In this document: positions 57,248 to 64,000 of the stretch, piece by piece
Numbering within the stretch: position 1 is the first letter of the stretch
How the letters are laid out: each line of letters begins with the position of its first letter
NCBI GenBank assembly: GCA_021807675.1
Contig: JAKBCR010000002.1
Coordinates: 1 to 64,000 of the forward strand
Direction: 5' to 3'
DNA: 64,000 nucleotides
Source of the DNA: Pseudomonadota bacterium
GTDB taxonomy: Bacteria; Pseudomonadota; Gammaproteobacteria; Steroidobacterales; Steroidobacteraceae
The notes under the pieces: generated by a model
What the model saw: only the letters and a program-made list of their open reading frames with translations
What the model was told of the DNA's origin: nothing
Databases searched by the model: none
Position numbers and translations under genes: made by a program

Positions 57248-57961
57248 TCACATTCGCGGGGGCTGTTGCTCCGCTGCGCGGTCGAGCCAAATCTCCACGC
57301 GCGCGTGGCCGGCTACGGCGCGCAGGGCGATGAGGTTGGGGTCTTGGCGGATGAAGGAGGCTATGGCGTCGTGCTTGCCGCTGCCCGCTACCACGAAAAG
57401 CGGCTCGGAGACGTTGGCCAGGAAATCGGGGGTGACACTGATGCCCTGCATGCCGTCGGGGCGTTGGACGGCGATGGCGAGACGGCCGCGGGACTGCAGC
57501 AGGTGCTTAGGTAGGAAGAGGGAGGCGGTGTGGCCGTCGGGTCCTAGACCGAGGAGCGCCAAGCCGATGCGCGCGCCCGCATCCAGCAGGGTGCGCAGGC
57601 GGCCTTCGTAATCGCGAGCGGCTTCCTCGAGGGGGAGCTCGGTCTTGATACGCAGCACCCGCGCCTCAGGGAGGGCCAGCGCGTCGAGGAATGGGCGTGT
57701 TGCGTGATAGTTGCTGGCGTCGGAATCGGCGGGGACGTAGCGGTCGTCGGAATAGATGACCGTCAGTGGACTGCCTTGCGGCGGGCGTCGCCGGGCGACT
57801 TCGCGATACGCGGGGAGCGGTGTGTGGCCGCCGGAGAGCATGATGACCGGAGGGCCGCCGCCCGATTGCGTGGCTGCAGCGCGAATCGCCTGCTCGAGAC
57901 GATCCGCGAGCGCGTCGTCGAGCTCGCAGCGGGTGGAGAAGCGGCGAACGTCTATTTGCAT
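57248..57961 (-). CDS. pgl: 6-phosphogluconolactonase
   Basis: Hydrolyses 6-phosphogluconolactone to 6-phosphogluconate, linking Zwf and Gnd. The 237-residue protein of the glucosamine-6-phosphate isomerase-like family has VIMLSGGHTPLPAYREVA, YSDDRYVPADSDASNYHATRPFL, and the signature LLGLGPDGHTASLFL. It is on the opposite strand to gnd-zwf, ending 41 bp after zwf, which is less usual than zwf-pgl on one strand. The 136-bp spacer to the next gene (57962-58097) is GC-rich with a GGGCCCCCGGCCC-type hairpin. Confidence 0.94.
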   Translation of the reverse strand: MQIDVRRFSTRCELDDALADRLEQAIRAAATQSGGGPPVIMLSGGHTPLPAYREVARRRPPQGSPLTVIYSDDRYVPADSDASNYHATRPFLDALALPEARVLRIKTELPLEEAARDYEGRLRTLLDAGARIGLALLGLGPDGHTASLFLPKHLLQSRGRLAIAVQRPDGMQGISVTPDFLANVSEPLFVVAGSGKHDAIASFIRQDPNLIALRAVAGHARVEIWLDRAAEQQPPRM

Positions 57962-58097
57962 GATGATGATCCTCGGCAGTTGATGACGCCGTGCCTCTGG
58001 CCGTCCGTGGCGGCAGGGCCCCCGGCCCAGCCCATCCGGGGCCGGGCGTTCGGGCGGATCGGCGACACTTTAAGTGTCGTCGATGAAGGCGCCGCCC

Positions 58098-59255
58098 TCA
58101 CCCCGCAGTGAGCGGTGTCTCGGCGACCCGCACCTTCACGTCGAACTGGCTGCTGCCCCGCTGATCGTGGAGGGTCAGCGTCGAGCCGGGCTTGCTGCTG
58201 GCAATCCGGGCGCGCGCGTCCTCGGCGGAAGTCACGGGAACGCCATTGATCGAGAGCAGGAGGTCCCCCGGTTTCAATCCCGCCTGCTGCCCGGGACTTC
58301 CGACATAGAGATTGGCGATGATCACGCCACCGTGGGCGAGGCCGAGCTGCTGCGCCTGCGCGTCGGACATGTCCTCCGGCACAATGCCGATCCAGCCGCG
58401 GATCACCCGCCCGTATTTGATGATGTCGTGCAGCACGCCGCGCACCATGTCGACGGGAATCGCAAAGCCGATGCCTTCGACTCCCAGGCTCTTGGCGACG
58501 ATGGCGGTATTGATGCCGATCAATTTGCCGCTGGAATCGACCAGCGCGCCCCCGGAATTGCCGAAATTGATCGGCGCATCCGTCTGGATGAAGTCCTCGA
58601 ACGTCGTGATCCCGAGATGCCCTCGGGCGGTGGCGCTGACGATGCCGTGGGTCACCGTTTGCGAGAGCCCGAGAGGGTCGCCGATGGCGAGCACGACATC
58701 GCCGACCCGCAGAGTGTCGGAGCGCCCGAATGTGATCACCGGAAGGTTCGGCAGGTTGATCTTGAGGACGGCGAGGTCGGTGTCCGGGTCGACGCCCACG
58801 ACCTGCGGAGTCGCGATCCGGCCGTCCGCGAGCTGCACGCGGATGGCCCCGGCGTTCGCGATGACGTGGTAGTTCGTCACGATATGGCCGCCCTTGTCGA
58901 CGATGACGCCAGACCCGAGGCTGCGCTCGATCCGCTGCCTGTACTGCGGCAGGACATTGCCGAAGAGCTCTCCGAGCGGCGAGGGATCGATGCGCTCCGT
59001 GACCAGCCGGGCGGTATAAATATTGACCACGGCCGGAGCTGCGCGCTCCACGGCTGATGCATACGATACGCGTAGGGGCCTGCGCGTGGCGTGCGCGCTC
59101 GCAGCCGGGGCCGCGGTCGACGCCGGCGGCGGCCGCGAGCCGGCTTCCCCGCGGATGAGGTCCGGCCGCAGTGCGACGATCACGAAGGCGAGCGCCAGCC
59201 CGCCCACGACCGATCCTGCAATGAACGTCAACCCGCGACTCAGTCGCTCCAGCAT
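58098..59255 (-). CDS. HtrA/Deg-family serine protease with one PDZ domain (DegS-like)
   Basis: A periplasmic trypsin-like protease, 385 residues, with an N-terminal transmembrane anchor (LTFIAGSVVGGLALAFVIVAL), a low-complexity Ala/Pro linker, a protease domain and a single PDZ domain (GWIGIVPEDMS.., GVIIANLYVGSPGQQAGLKPGDLLLSINGVPV). The triad is H130 (TNYHVIA), D160 (DTDLAVLKI) and S234 (FGNSGGALVD). One PDZ and the membrane anchor fit DegS, which starts the sigma-E response by cutting RseA. No rseA or rpoE is nearby, so the substrate is inferred. Divergent from petB. Confidence 0.93.
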   Translation of the reverse strand: MLERLSRGLTFIAGSVVGGLALAFVIVALRPDLIRGEAGSRPPPASTAAPAASAHATRRPLRVSYASAVERAAPAVVNIYTARLVTERIDPSPLGELFGNVLPQYRQRIERSLGSGVIVDKGGHIVTNYHVIANAGAIRVQLADGRIATPQVVGVDPDTDLAVLKINLPNLPVITFGRSDTLRVGDVVLAIGDPLGLSQTVTHGIVSATARGHLGITTFEDFIQTDAPINFGNSGGALVDSSGKLIGINTAIVAKSLGVEGIGFAIPVDMVRGVLHDIIKYGRVIRGWIGIVPEDMSDAQAQQLGLAHGGVIIANLYVGSPGQQAGLKPGDLLLSINGVPVTSAEDARARIASSKPGSTLTLHDQRGSSQFDVKVRVAETPLTAG

Positions 59256-59274
59256 GTGTTCACCTCTCGCTGTG

Positions 59275-59280
59275 TATAAT
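59275..59280 (+). promoter_or_regulatory. Perfect -10 box upstream of petB
   Basis: TATAAT at 59275-59280, 33 bases before the mini-ORF and about 89 bases before petB. No good -35 box lies at the proper distance. It suggests that the pet operon starts here, with no petA upstream. Confidence 0.45.
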
Positions 59281-59313
59281 GCCGCGCGACCGCGGGAATT
59301 GGGGAGCCTGCCG

Positions 59314-59370
59314 ATGAACGTACGCCTTAAGGCTGTCACCGGGCCCGTCCTCTCGAGGGGAGGCGCCTGA
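59314..59370 (+). CDS. Possible 18-residue leader ORF before petB
   Basis: ATG at 59314 with GGGGAG eight bases upstream encodes MNVRLKAVTGPVLSRGGA and ends in TGA sharing its last base with the petB start (TGATG). It stands exactly where the Rieske gene petA normally ends. It could be a translation-coupling leader or the trimmed remnant of another gene. Evidence is limited to its Shine-Dalgarno and overlap. Confidence 0.4.
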   Translation: MNVRLKAVTGPVLSRGGA

Positions 59371-60668
59371 TGGCGACGACAGAGCGCGAAACCGAGTTGC
59401 GTTCGCCGAGCGAGCCGCTGCCGCCCGGCGCAACACTCGTGTCCAAGAAGCGAGGCTTCTGGGCCTGGATAAACGAGCGCCTGCCCCTCGACGAGTTCAT
59501 CGCCAAGGAGCTGACCGGCTATTTCGCGCCGAAGAACTTCAATTTCTGGTATTTCTTCGGCTCGCTGGCGATGCTCGTGCTGGTCATCCAGCTCGTCAGC
59601 GGCATCTTCCTCGCGATGTTCTACAAGCCGAGCGCGGTCGCCGCGTTCGGCTCCGTGCAGTACATCATGCGCGAGGTCGACTGGGGATGGCTGATCCGGT
59701 ACATCCATTCCACGGGCGCGTCGATGTTCTTCGTCGTTGTCTATCTGCACATGTTCCGCTCCCTGATGTACGGCTCGTACCGGCAGCCACGGGAGCTCCT
59801 GTGGCTGATCGGCATGGTGGTGTACTTCGCGCTGATGGCCGAGGCGTTCATGGGATACGTGCTGCCCTGGGGCAACATGTCCTTCTGGGGCGCGCAGGTG
59901 ATCGTCAACATCTTCGGCACCGTGCCGTTCATCGGGACGGGACTGACGCAGTGGATCCGCGGCGATTACGGCATCTCCGATGCCACGCTGAACCGCTTCT
60001 TCGCCCTGCACGTCGCGGCCGTGCCGATCATCCTGCTGCTGCTCGTGATGCTGCACCTCGTTGCGCTGCACCAGACCGGCTCGAACAATCCCGACGGCAT
60101 CGAGATCAAGGAGCACCTGGGCCCGGACGGCAAGCCCCTCGATGGCATCCCGTTCCATCCGTATTACACGGTGAAGGACTTCGTGGGCGTCGGGGTGTTC
60201 CTCGTCATCTTCGCACTGATCGTGTTCTACGTCCCGACCTTCCATGGGATTTTCCTCGAAAAGGCGAACTTCGAGCCGGCGAATCTGCTGTCGACGCCGG
60301 CCGAGATCCACCCGGTGTGGTACTTCACGCCCTTCTACGCCATCCTGCGCGGAGTACCGAACAAGGGCATAGGTGCGCTCCTCCTGCTGCTTGCGCTGGT
60401 CTCGCTCCTCGTGCTGCCATGGCTCGATCGCTCGCCGGTCAAGTCCATCCGCTACAAGGGCTGGATCTCGCGCCTCATGCTCACCGTGTTCGTGATCTCC
60501 TTCGTCGGACTGGGGTACCTCGGCATGCAGCCTGCCGAAGGGATCTACATCATCCTCTCGCGCTTCTGCATGGTCGGCTACTTCGCCTTCTTCTGGCTGA
60601 TGCCGTTTTATTCACGATTCGACCGGGTGAAGCCGGTCCCGGATAGAGTGGTCTACCATGCGCATTAG
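59370..60668 (+). CDS. petB: Ubiquinol-cytochrome c reductase, cytochrome b subunit
   Basis: The membrane core of complex III (bc1), oxidising ubiquinol. The 432-residue protein has eight or so helices. Heme-ligating His pairs are in YIHSTGASMFFVVVYLHMF and FFALHVAAVPIILLLLVMLHLVALH. The Qo-site motif reads PVWYFTPFYAILR, the proteobacterial variant of PEWY. No Rieske gene (petA) precedes it; the 114 bases to the divergent protease hold only an 18-codon ORF whose TGA overlaps its start. The end overlaps petC by 11 bp. Confidence 0.97.
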   Translation: MATTERETELRSPSEPLPPGATLVSKKRGFWAWINERLPLDEFIAKELTGYFAPKNFNFWYFFGSLAMLVLVIQLVSGIFLAMFYKPSAVAAFGSVQYIMREVDWGWLIRYIHSTGASMFFVVVYLHMFRSLMYGSYRQPRELLWLIGMVVYFALMAEAFMGYVLPWGNMSFWGAQVIVNIFGTVPFIGTGLTQWIRGDYGISDATLNRFFALHVAAVPIILLLLVMLHLVALHQTGSNNPDGIEIKEHLGPDGKPLDGIPFHPYYTVKDFVGVGVFLVIFALIVFYVPTFHGIFLEKANFEPANLLSTPAEIHPVWYFTPFYAILRGVPNKGIGALLLLLALVSLLVLPWLDRSPVKSIRYKGWISRLMLTVFVISFVGLGYLGMQPAEGIYIILSRFCMVGYFAFFWLMPFYSRFDRVKPVPDRVVYHAH

Positions 60669-61461
60669 AGCTCACCAGAGAGTCGTCCATGCGCTGGTGC
60701 TCGCGGCGGCGCTCGCGGCGGGGGCAGGTTACGCCACTCGCGCTCTTGCCGAAGGCGGCATGGCCTCCGATGCGAACTGGCAAAGCTGGAAGGCGAACGC
60801 CAACGTTGCGGACGTCGCCTCCCTGCAGCGCGGTGCGCGCGATTTCGCGGGCTATTGCCTCGGCTGCCACTCGCTGAGGTACGAGCGCTGGTCGCGGCTC
60901 GCGCACGATCTGAAGATCCCCAAGGCGCTGCTCGTCAAGGACCTGATTCCGCCGGGAGAGAAGCCGACGGGCTACATCCTCTCCCCGATGATACCCGCGG
61001 ATGCCGAGAATTGGTTCGGCAAGGCGCCGCCCGATCTGTCGCTGATCGCGCGCCTGCGCGGCACCAACTATCTCTACCGGTATCTCAAGACGTTCTACGT
61101 CGATTCGGATCGGGCGACGGGCGCGAATAACCTGGCGTTTCCGCAGACCGCAATGCCCGACGTCGTCTCGCCGCTCGAGGGCCTGAAAATCCCGGTGTAC
61201 AAGACTATCGAGACGCCGGGTCCCAACGGGAAAATGATCGAGGAGAAGGTTTTCGAGCATTTCAAGCAGATCGCCCCCGGCCGCATGACACCGCAGCAAT
61301 ACGATCAATTCGTGCACGATGTCGTCAACTTCCTGGATTATGTCGGCGATCCGGAGCGCGAGGTACGCCGGGCCATGGGTGTCTGGGTGATCCTTTTCCT
61401 GCTCGGCTTCACCTGGCTGGCCTGGCTCCTGAAGCGCGAATTCTGGAAGGACGTCAAGTAG
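60658..61461 (+). CDS. petC: Ubiquinol-cytochrome c reductase, cytochrome c1 subunit
   Basis: Passes electrons from the Rieske centre to soluble cytochrome c. The 267-residue precursor has a signal peptide ending near ATRALA-EGG, heme c binding by CLGCH (C67, C70, H71), a methionine ligand likely in QTAMPDVV, and a C-terminal membrane anchor (VWVILFLLGFTWLAWLLKREFWKDVK). GRMTPQQYDQFVHDVVNFLDYVGDP is a standard cytochrome c1 segment. Overlaps petB; sspA follows after 65 bp. Confidence 0.97.
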   Translation: MRIRAHQRVVHALVLAAALAAGAGYATRALAEGGMASDANWQSWKANANVADVASLQRGARDFAGYCLGCHSLRYERWSRLAHDLKIPKALLVKDLIPPGEKPTGYILSPMIPADAENWFGKAPPDLSLIARLRGTNYLYRYLKTFYVDSDRATGANNLAFPQTAMPDVVSPLEGLKIPVYKTIETPGPNGKMIEEKVFEHFKQIAPGRMTPQQYDQFVHDVVNFLDYVGDPEREVRRAMGVWVILFLLGFTWLAWLLKREFWKDVK

Positions 61462-61526
61462 GAGCGCCGCGAACTCGGTAAAGTAAGGGAAAGCCGAGGT
61501 GCTGGCTGGCCCGCGGGAGCGGAATT

Positions 61527-62147
61527 GTGTCGAGCAGACGTTCCACCATAACGCTGTTTTCCGCGCCGAGAGATCCGTGGAGCCACCGCACCCGTATAGT
61601 GCTCGCCGAGAAGAACATCGGTATCGACGTGGTCGATGTGGAGCCCGGCAAGTACCCCGAGGATCTGCTGGACCTCAACCCGTATCACACCGTGCCCACG
61701 CTCGTGGACCGAGATCTCGTGCTCTACGACTCCCGGGTGATCATTGAATACCTGGACGAGCGCTTTCCCCATCCGCCGCTGATGCCGGTCGATCCGGTGA
61801 CCCGGGCGCAGTTCCGGCTGGCGCTGTATCGCATCGAGCGCGACTGGTACACGCTGCTGCAGCAGATCGAGGTGGAGGACGACAAGAAGCTGCTTCCAAA
61901 GCTGCGCAAGGTTCTGGCGGATACCATCGTTCAGGGTGTGGATCTCTTCAAGGTGAAGCCGTTCTTCATGTCGGACGAGTTCTCGCTGGTCGATGCAACC
62001 ATTGCGCCGATCCTGTGGCGATTACCGCACTACGAGGTCGAGTTGCCCGCCAAGGCGCAACCGATCCTCAAGTATGCAAGCCAGATCTTCTCCCGCGCCG
62101 CATTCCGTGGGTCGCTGTCGGAGCGGGAGCGGGAGATGCGGCTTTGA
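61527..62147 (+). CDS. sspA: Stringent starvation protein A
   Basis: A glutathione S-transferase-fold protein that binds RNA polymerase and helps stress adaptation in Escherichia coli. The 206-residue protein has STITLFSAPRDPWSHRTRIVLAEKNI, EDLLDLNPYHTVPTLVDRDLVLYDSRVIIEYLDERFPHPPLMP and the C-terminal helical domain. Most SspA proteins lack GST catalysis. The start is a GTG at 61527 with GGGAG upstream. petBC-sspAB is the conserved gammaproteobacterial order; only petA is missing. Confidence 0.95.
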   Translation: MSSRRSTITLFSAPRDPWSHRTRIVLAEKNIGIDVVDVEPGKYPEDLLDLNPYHTVPTLVDRDLVLYDSRVIIEYLDERFPHPPLMPVDPVTRAQFRLALYRIERDWYTLLQQIEVEDDKKLLPKLRKVLADTIVQGVDLFKVKPFFMSDEFSLVDATIAPILWRLPHYEVELPAKAQPILKYASQIFSRAAFRGSLSEREREMRL

Positions 62148-62158
62148 GGCGCTGAGTG

Positions 62159-62572
62159 ATGCTCAAAGCTCCCCCCAAGCGTCCCTATCTGCTGCGCGCG
62201 ATGCATCAATGGATCACCGACAGCGGCCATACTCCACATGTGATCGTCGATGCGGAGCGCGCGGGCAGCGATGTGCCACGCGCGTATGTGCAGGAAGGAA
62301 AGATCGTCCTCAACCTGAGCTACACGGCGACGCAGCGGCTGAAGATCGATAACGACGTCGTGGAATTCGATGCTCGGTTCGCTGGCGTGGTGCATCACGT
62401 CCGGTTCCCGGTCAGCGCCGTCATGGGCATTTATGCGCGTGAGACGGGCGAAGGCATGATGTTCGCCGAGCAGGATGCGGGGCCTGAGACACCTCCTCCG
62501 TCATCCGGGCCGGCACCCTCCGAGGAAGGGGGCGGTGGCCCCAAGCGCCCACAACTTCGCGTCGTCAAGTAG
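62159..62572 (+). CDS. sspB: Stringent starvation protein B, ClpXP adaptor
   Basis: Delivers ssrA-tagged proteins to ClpXP. The 137-residue protein (from ATG 62159; a GTG lies one codon earlier) has KRPYLLRAMHQWITDSGHTPHVIVDA, GKIVLNLSYTATQRL, FDARFAGVVHHVRFPVSAVMGIYARETGEGM. A Pro/Gly-rich linker follows, then the terminal PQLRVVK, the XB motif that docks on ClpX. It lies 11 bp after sspA. An R1 repeat follows. Confidence 0.96.
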   Translation: MLKAPPKRPYLLRAMHQWITDSGHTPHVIVDAERAGSDVPRAYVQEGKIVLNLSYTATQRLKIDNDVVEFDARFAGVVHHVRFPVSAVMGIYARETGEGMMFAEQDAGPETPPPSSGPAPSEEGGGGPKRPQLRVVK

Positions 62573-62631
62573 CTATCTCGCGGCCCTCTTTCACATGAGA
62601 AGGAGAGCCGGCCTCAGCCTCACTACGTCCC

Positions 62632-62739
62632 CGTGCGAAAGCAAGTGAATGAGCGGCCCCCGGGCCGCTCCCGGGGACGCGGGATGAAAGGCGGTCATAG
62701 GGCCGCGCTCGCCCAAAGCGGCGAAGCCGACTTTGGGCC
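62632..62739 (-). repeat. R1 repeat, copy g (short form)
   Basis: On the minus strand: hinge hairpin GCCCAAAG..CTTTGGGC (in 62711-62739), then CCCCGGG-AGCGG-CCCGGGG and the tail TCACTTGCTTTCGCACGG. Both stems differ from other copies by paired changes (GCGC to GCCC with GGGC opposite; CCCAGGG to CCCCGGG with CCCGGGG opposite). It lies just after the 3' end of rnpB and may end that transcript. Confidence 0.85.
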
Positions 62740-62748
62740 AATAAACGA

Positions 62749-63164
62749 GGAGAGCCGGCCTGTAAGCCGGGTTCTGTCGAGGGCAATCATTCCTCTGCGA
62801 TCCACGTCGCCGTGGACCTCTAGCGGCCTACCCGGAAGCGCGCGCGGATCGGCGCTGCACACTCTGTTGCCAGAGCCCGCTGCTTCCCTATTTGGCCTTG
62901 CTCCAGGTGGGGTTTGCCGTGCCAGCCTTGTTACCAAGGCCGCGGTGCGCTCTTACCGCACCGTTTCACCCTTGCCGTCCCTCGCGGCAGCGTGCGCTGC
63001 ACTGCAGCACAAGCGTTCACCACGAGAGCTTAGGCGGTTTGCTCTCTGTTGCACTTTCCGTGGGCTCGCGCCCCCCAGGCGTTACCTGGCACCTGATCCG
63101 CCGGAGCCCGGACTTTCCTCCCCCCCGACCGAAGTCGGAGCAGCGATTGCCCGGCCGGCTCTCC
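62749..63164 (-). ncRNA. rnpB: RNase P RNA (type A)
   Basis: The catalytic RNA that cuts 5' leaders from tRNA precursors. On the minus strand the 5' end GGAGAGCCGGCC pairs with the 3' end GGCCGGCTCTCC (helix P1, 63153-63164 with 62749-62760). Universally conserved segments are present: GAGGAAAGTCCGGGCTCC near the 5' end, GTGCAACAGAGAGCAAACCG in the middle and ACAGAACCCGGCTTAC near the 3' end. About 416 nt. R1 and R3 repeats lie directly on either side. Confidence 0.97.
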
Positions 63165-63169
63165 TGCTC

Positions 63170-63175
63170 ATTATG
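63170..63175 (-). promoter_or_regulatory. -10 box of rnpB
   Basis: CATAAT on the minus strand, six bases before the first base of rnpB. No good -35 box is seen 16-18 bp upstream, where the R3 repeat lies. Confidence 0.45.
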
Positions 63176-63186
63176 GCGCAAAGAGC

Positions 63187-63281
63187 GGCATCCTGCCGCA
63201 TTGCTCGGCCCATCCTGGGCCTCGCCCCTTCGGGGCCGGCACTTCGCGCCGTCCAAAATCGCTCCTGCGATTTTGTCACGG
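63187..63281 (+). repeat. R3 repeat, copy h
   Basis: GCATCCTGCCGCATTGCTCGG, CCCATCCTGGG, GCCCCTTCGGGGCCGGC, GCGCCGTC and the perfect hinge hairpin CAAAATCGC-TCCT-GCGATTTTG, followed by TCACGG. The R1 module is missing or cut short. It lies between the rsmI 3' end and the rnpB promoter. Confidence 0.82.
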
Positions 63282-63324
63282 CGTCCCCGCGGAGAAGGCA
63301 TTTATACAGTCGAGGCCCCGGAGA

Positions 63325-64000
63325 TCAACGCTTCTCAGAGTGTCGTACGGCAAGCGCATAGGCTTCACTGCGCGTTGCCCCCGTCAGCTGCGCGGCGATC
63401 GCGGCCGCTCTGCTCGGCGACATCTCCTTCGACAGCAGATCGACAGCGCGGCGAAGAAGGCCGGTGTCGACCCCCGCGGCTTCGCGCGCGACACCCGCCA
63501 CCACGACCGTGATCTCGCCCCGCCTGAAGTTTTCCTCGCCCGCCGCCCTTTGCGCCAGCTCCGCGAGCGTGCCTCGATAGAGGGTCTCGTGCGCCTTGGT
63601 GAGCTCGCGCGCGACCACTGCGCGACGATCGCCGCCGAGCTCCCCGGCGAGGTCGGCAAGGGTCGCGGCGATGCGATGGGGCGCCTCGAAGAAGACGAGC
63701 GTGCGGGGCTCGTCGGCGAGTTGCGAGAGATGCGCCCGCCGCTCGCGCTCGCGCGTCGGCAGAAAGCCCTCGAAGCAAAAGCGGCTGACGGGCAGTCCCG
63801 CGACGGCCAGTGCGGCCGTGATGGCGCAGGGACCGGGGATGGATTCGACATCGATGCCCGCGTCGCTTGCGGCTCGCACCAGCTCATAACCCGGGTCGGA
63901 CAGTAGCGGTGTGCCGGCATCGCTGACCAGCGCGATGGTCTCGCCCGCGGCGAGCCGCGCCAGGATCTCTGGAACGCGCCGTGTCTCGTTGTGCGCATGC
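63325..64000 (-). CDS. rsmI: 16S rRNA (cytidine-1402-2'-O)-methyltransferase, N-terminus beyond the window
   Basis: Methylates the ribose of C1402 in 16S rRNA together with RsmH. The visible 225 codons, running to the right edge, contain HNETRRVPEIL, ALVSDAGTPLLSDPGYELVRAA, VESIPGPCAITAALAVAGLP, FCFEGFLPTRERERR, LVFFEAPHRI and ELTKAHETLYRGTL, the RsmI (tetrapyrrole methylase fold) signature. Only the first 60 or so residues are outside the window. It is on the same strand as, and upstream of, rnpB. Confidence 0.96.
   Translation of the reverse strand, partial: HAHNETRRVPEILARLAAGETIALVSDAGTPLLSDPGYELVRAASDAGIDVESIPGPCAITAALAVAGLPVSRFCFEGFLPTRERERRAHLSQLADEPRTLVFFEAPHRIAATLADLAGELGGDRRAVVARELTKAHETLYRGTLAELAQRAAGEENFRRGEITVVVAGVAREAAGVDTGLLRRAVDLLSKEMSPSRAAAIAAQLTGATRSEAYALAVRHSEKR

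Noticed and set aside
62633..63512. Overlapping plus-strand ORFs of about 200-240 codons near 63 kb
   Set aside because: They run across rnpB and repeats; the RNA gene explains the sequence.

Overview
The window is a high-G+C proteobacterial chromosome segment packed with housekeeping genes. The gene content and order point to a gammaproteobacterium, most likely a Steroidobacterales/Nevskiales/Xanthomonadales-type lineage: accC-accB-aroQ-tlpA-dsbD-cutA beside groESL, pcm next to tolC, petBC-sspAB, the kdsD-kdsC-lptCAB-rpoN-hpf-rapZ run, SspB with its ClpX-binding tail, and type A RNase P RNA. The genus cannot be fixed from the sequence alone. No phage, transposase, CRISPR, tRNA or rRNA was seen.

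Layout. 1-6.7 kb (minus): zinc-ribbon/DUF3426 protein, prmA, accC, accB, aroQ, then the thiol-redox genes tlpA, dsbD and cutA. 6.8-8.9 kb: groES-groEL behind a sigma70-like promoter and a CIRCE operator. 9-13 kb: an unrecognised secreted protein, glnE and a small zinc-finger gene. 13-19 kb: Kdo/lipid A genes (waaA, kdkA), a heptosyltransferase-like enzyme, DUF6165, tolC and pcm. 19-23.6 kb: a membrane GGDEF-EAL protein, msrB, a small unknown gene and a single-domain response regulator. 23.7-30.6 kb: the H+-pyrophosphatase hppA beside a PPi-type phosphofructokinase (a PPi-linked energy module), adk, rnd and mpl. 30.7-40.1 kb: the most accessory part, with a CPBP protease, a SANT-like protein, DUF5672, two paralogous GT9 enzymes around a GT4 enzyme, a Wzi-like outer-membrane protein and a phosphodiesterase. 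40.8-45.8 kb: gap-pgk-pyk and a patatin. 45.9-52.4 kb (minus): kdsD-kdsC-lptC-lptA-lptB-rpoN-hpf-rapZ. 52.6-58 kb: ibaG-murA, then gnd-zwf with pgl convergent. 58-64 kb: an HtrA protease, petB-petC-sspA-sspB, rnpB and the 3' part of rsmI.

The most unusual signal is not a protein gene. Families of structured, GC-rich intergenic repeats are scattered through the window. The main one has two modules, called R3 and R1 here, carrying hairpins and a conserved tail. Full R3-R1 copies lie at about 21.7 and 52.5 kb. R1-only copies lie at about 9.1, 13.0, 23.6, 45.8 and 62.7 kb. R3-only copies lie at about 55.7 and 63.2 kb. Arms differ between copies by paired, compensating changes, so the folded shape appears to matter. 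One R3 copy forms the 3' end of gnd. A second, unrelated family (F2) with inverted terminal ends occurs at about 39.2, 48.7 and 54.2-54.6 kb.

The genes mostly serve envelope building (Kdo, LPS transport, peptidoglycan, surface glycans), central carbon metabolism (lower glycolysis, oxidative pentose phosphate, PPi-linked phosphofructokinase), respiration (cytochrome b and c1, without the Rieske gene in its usual place) and stress or redox homeostasis.
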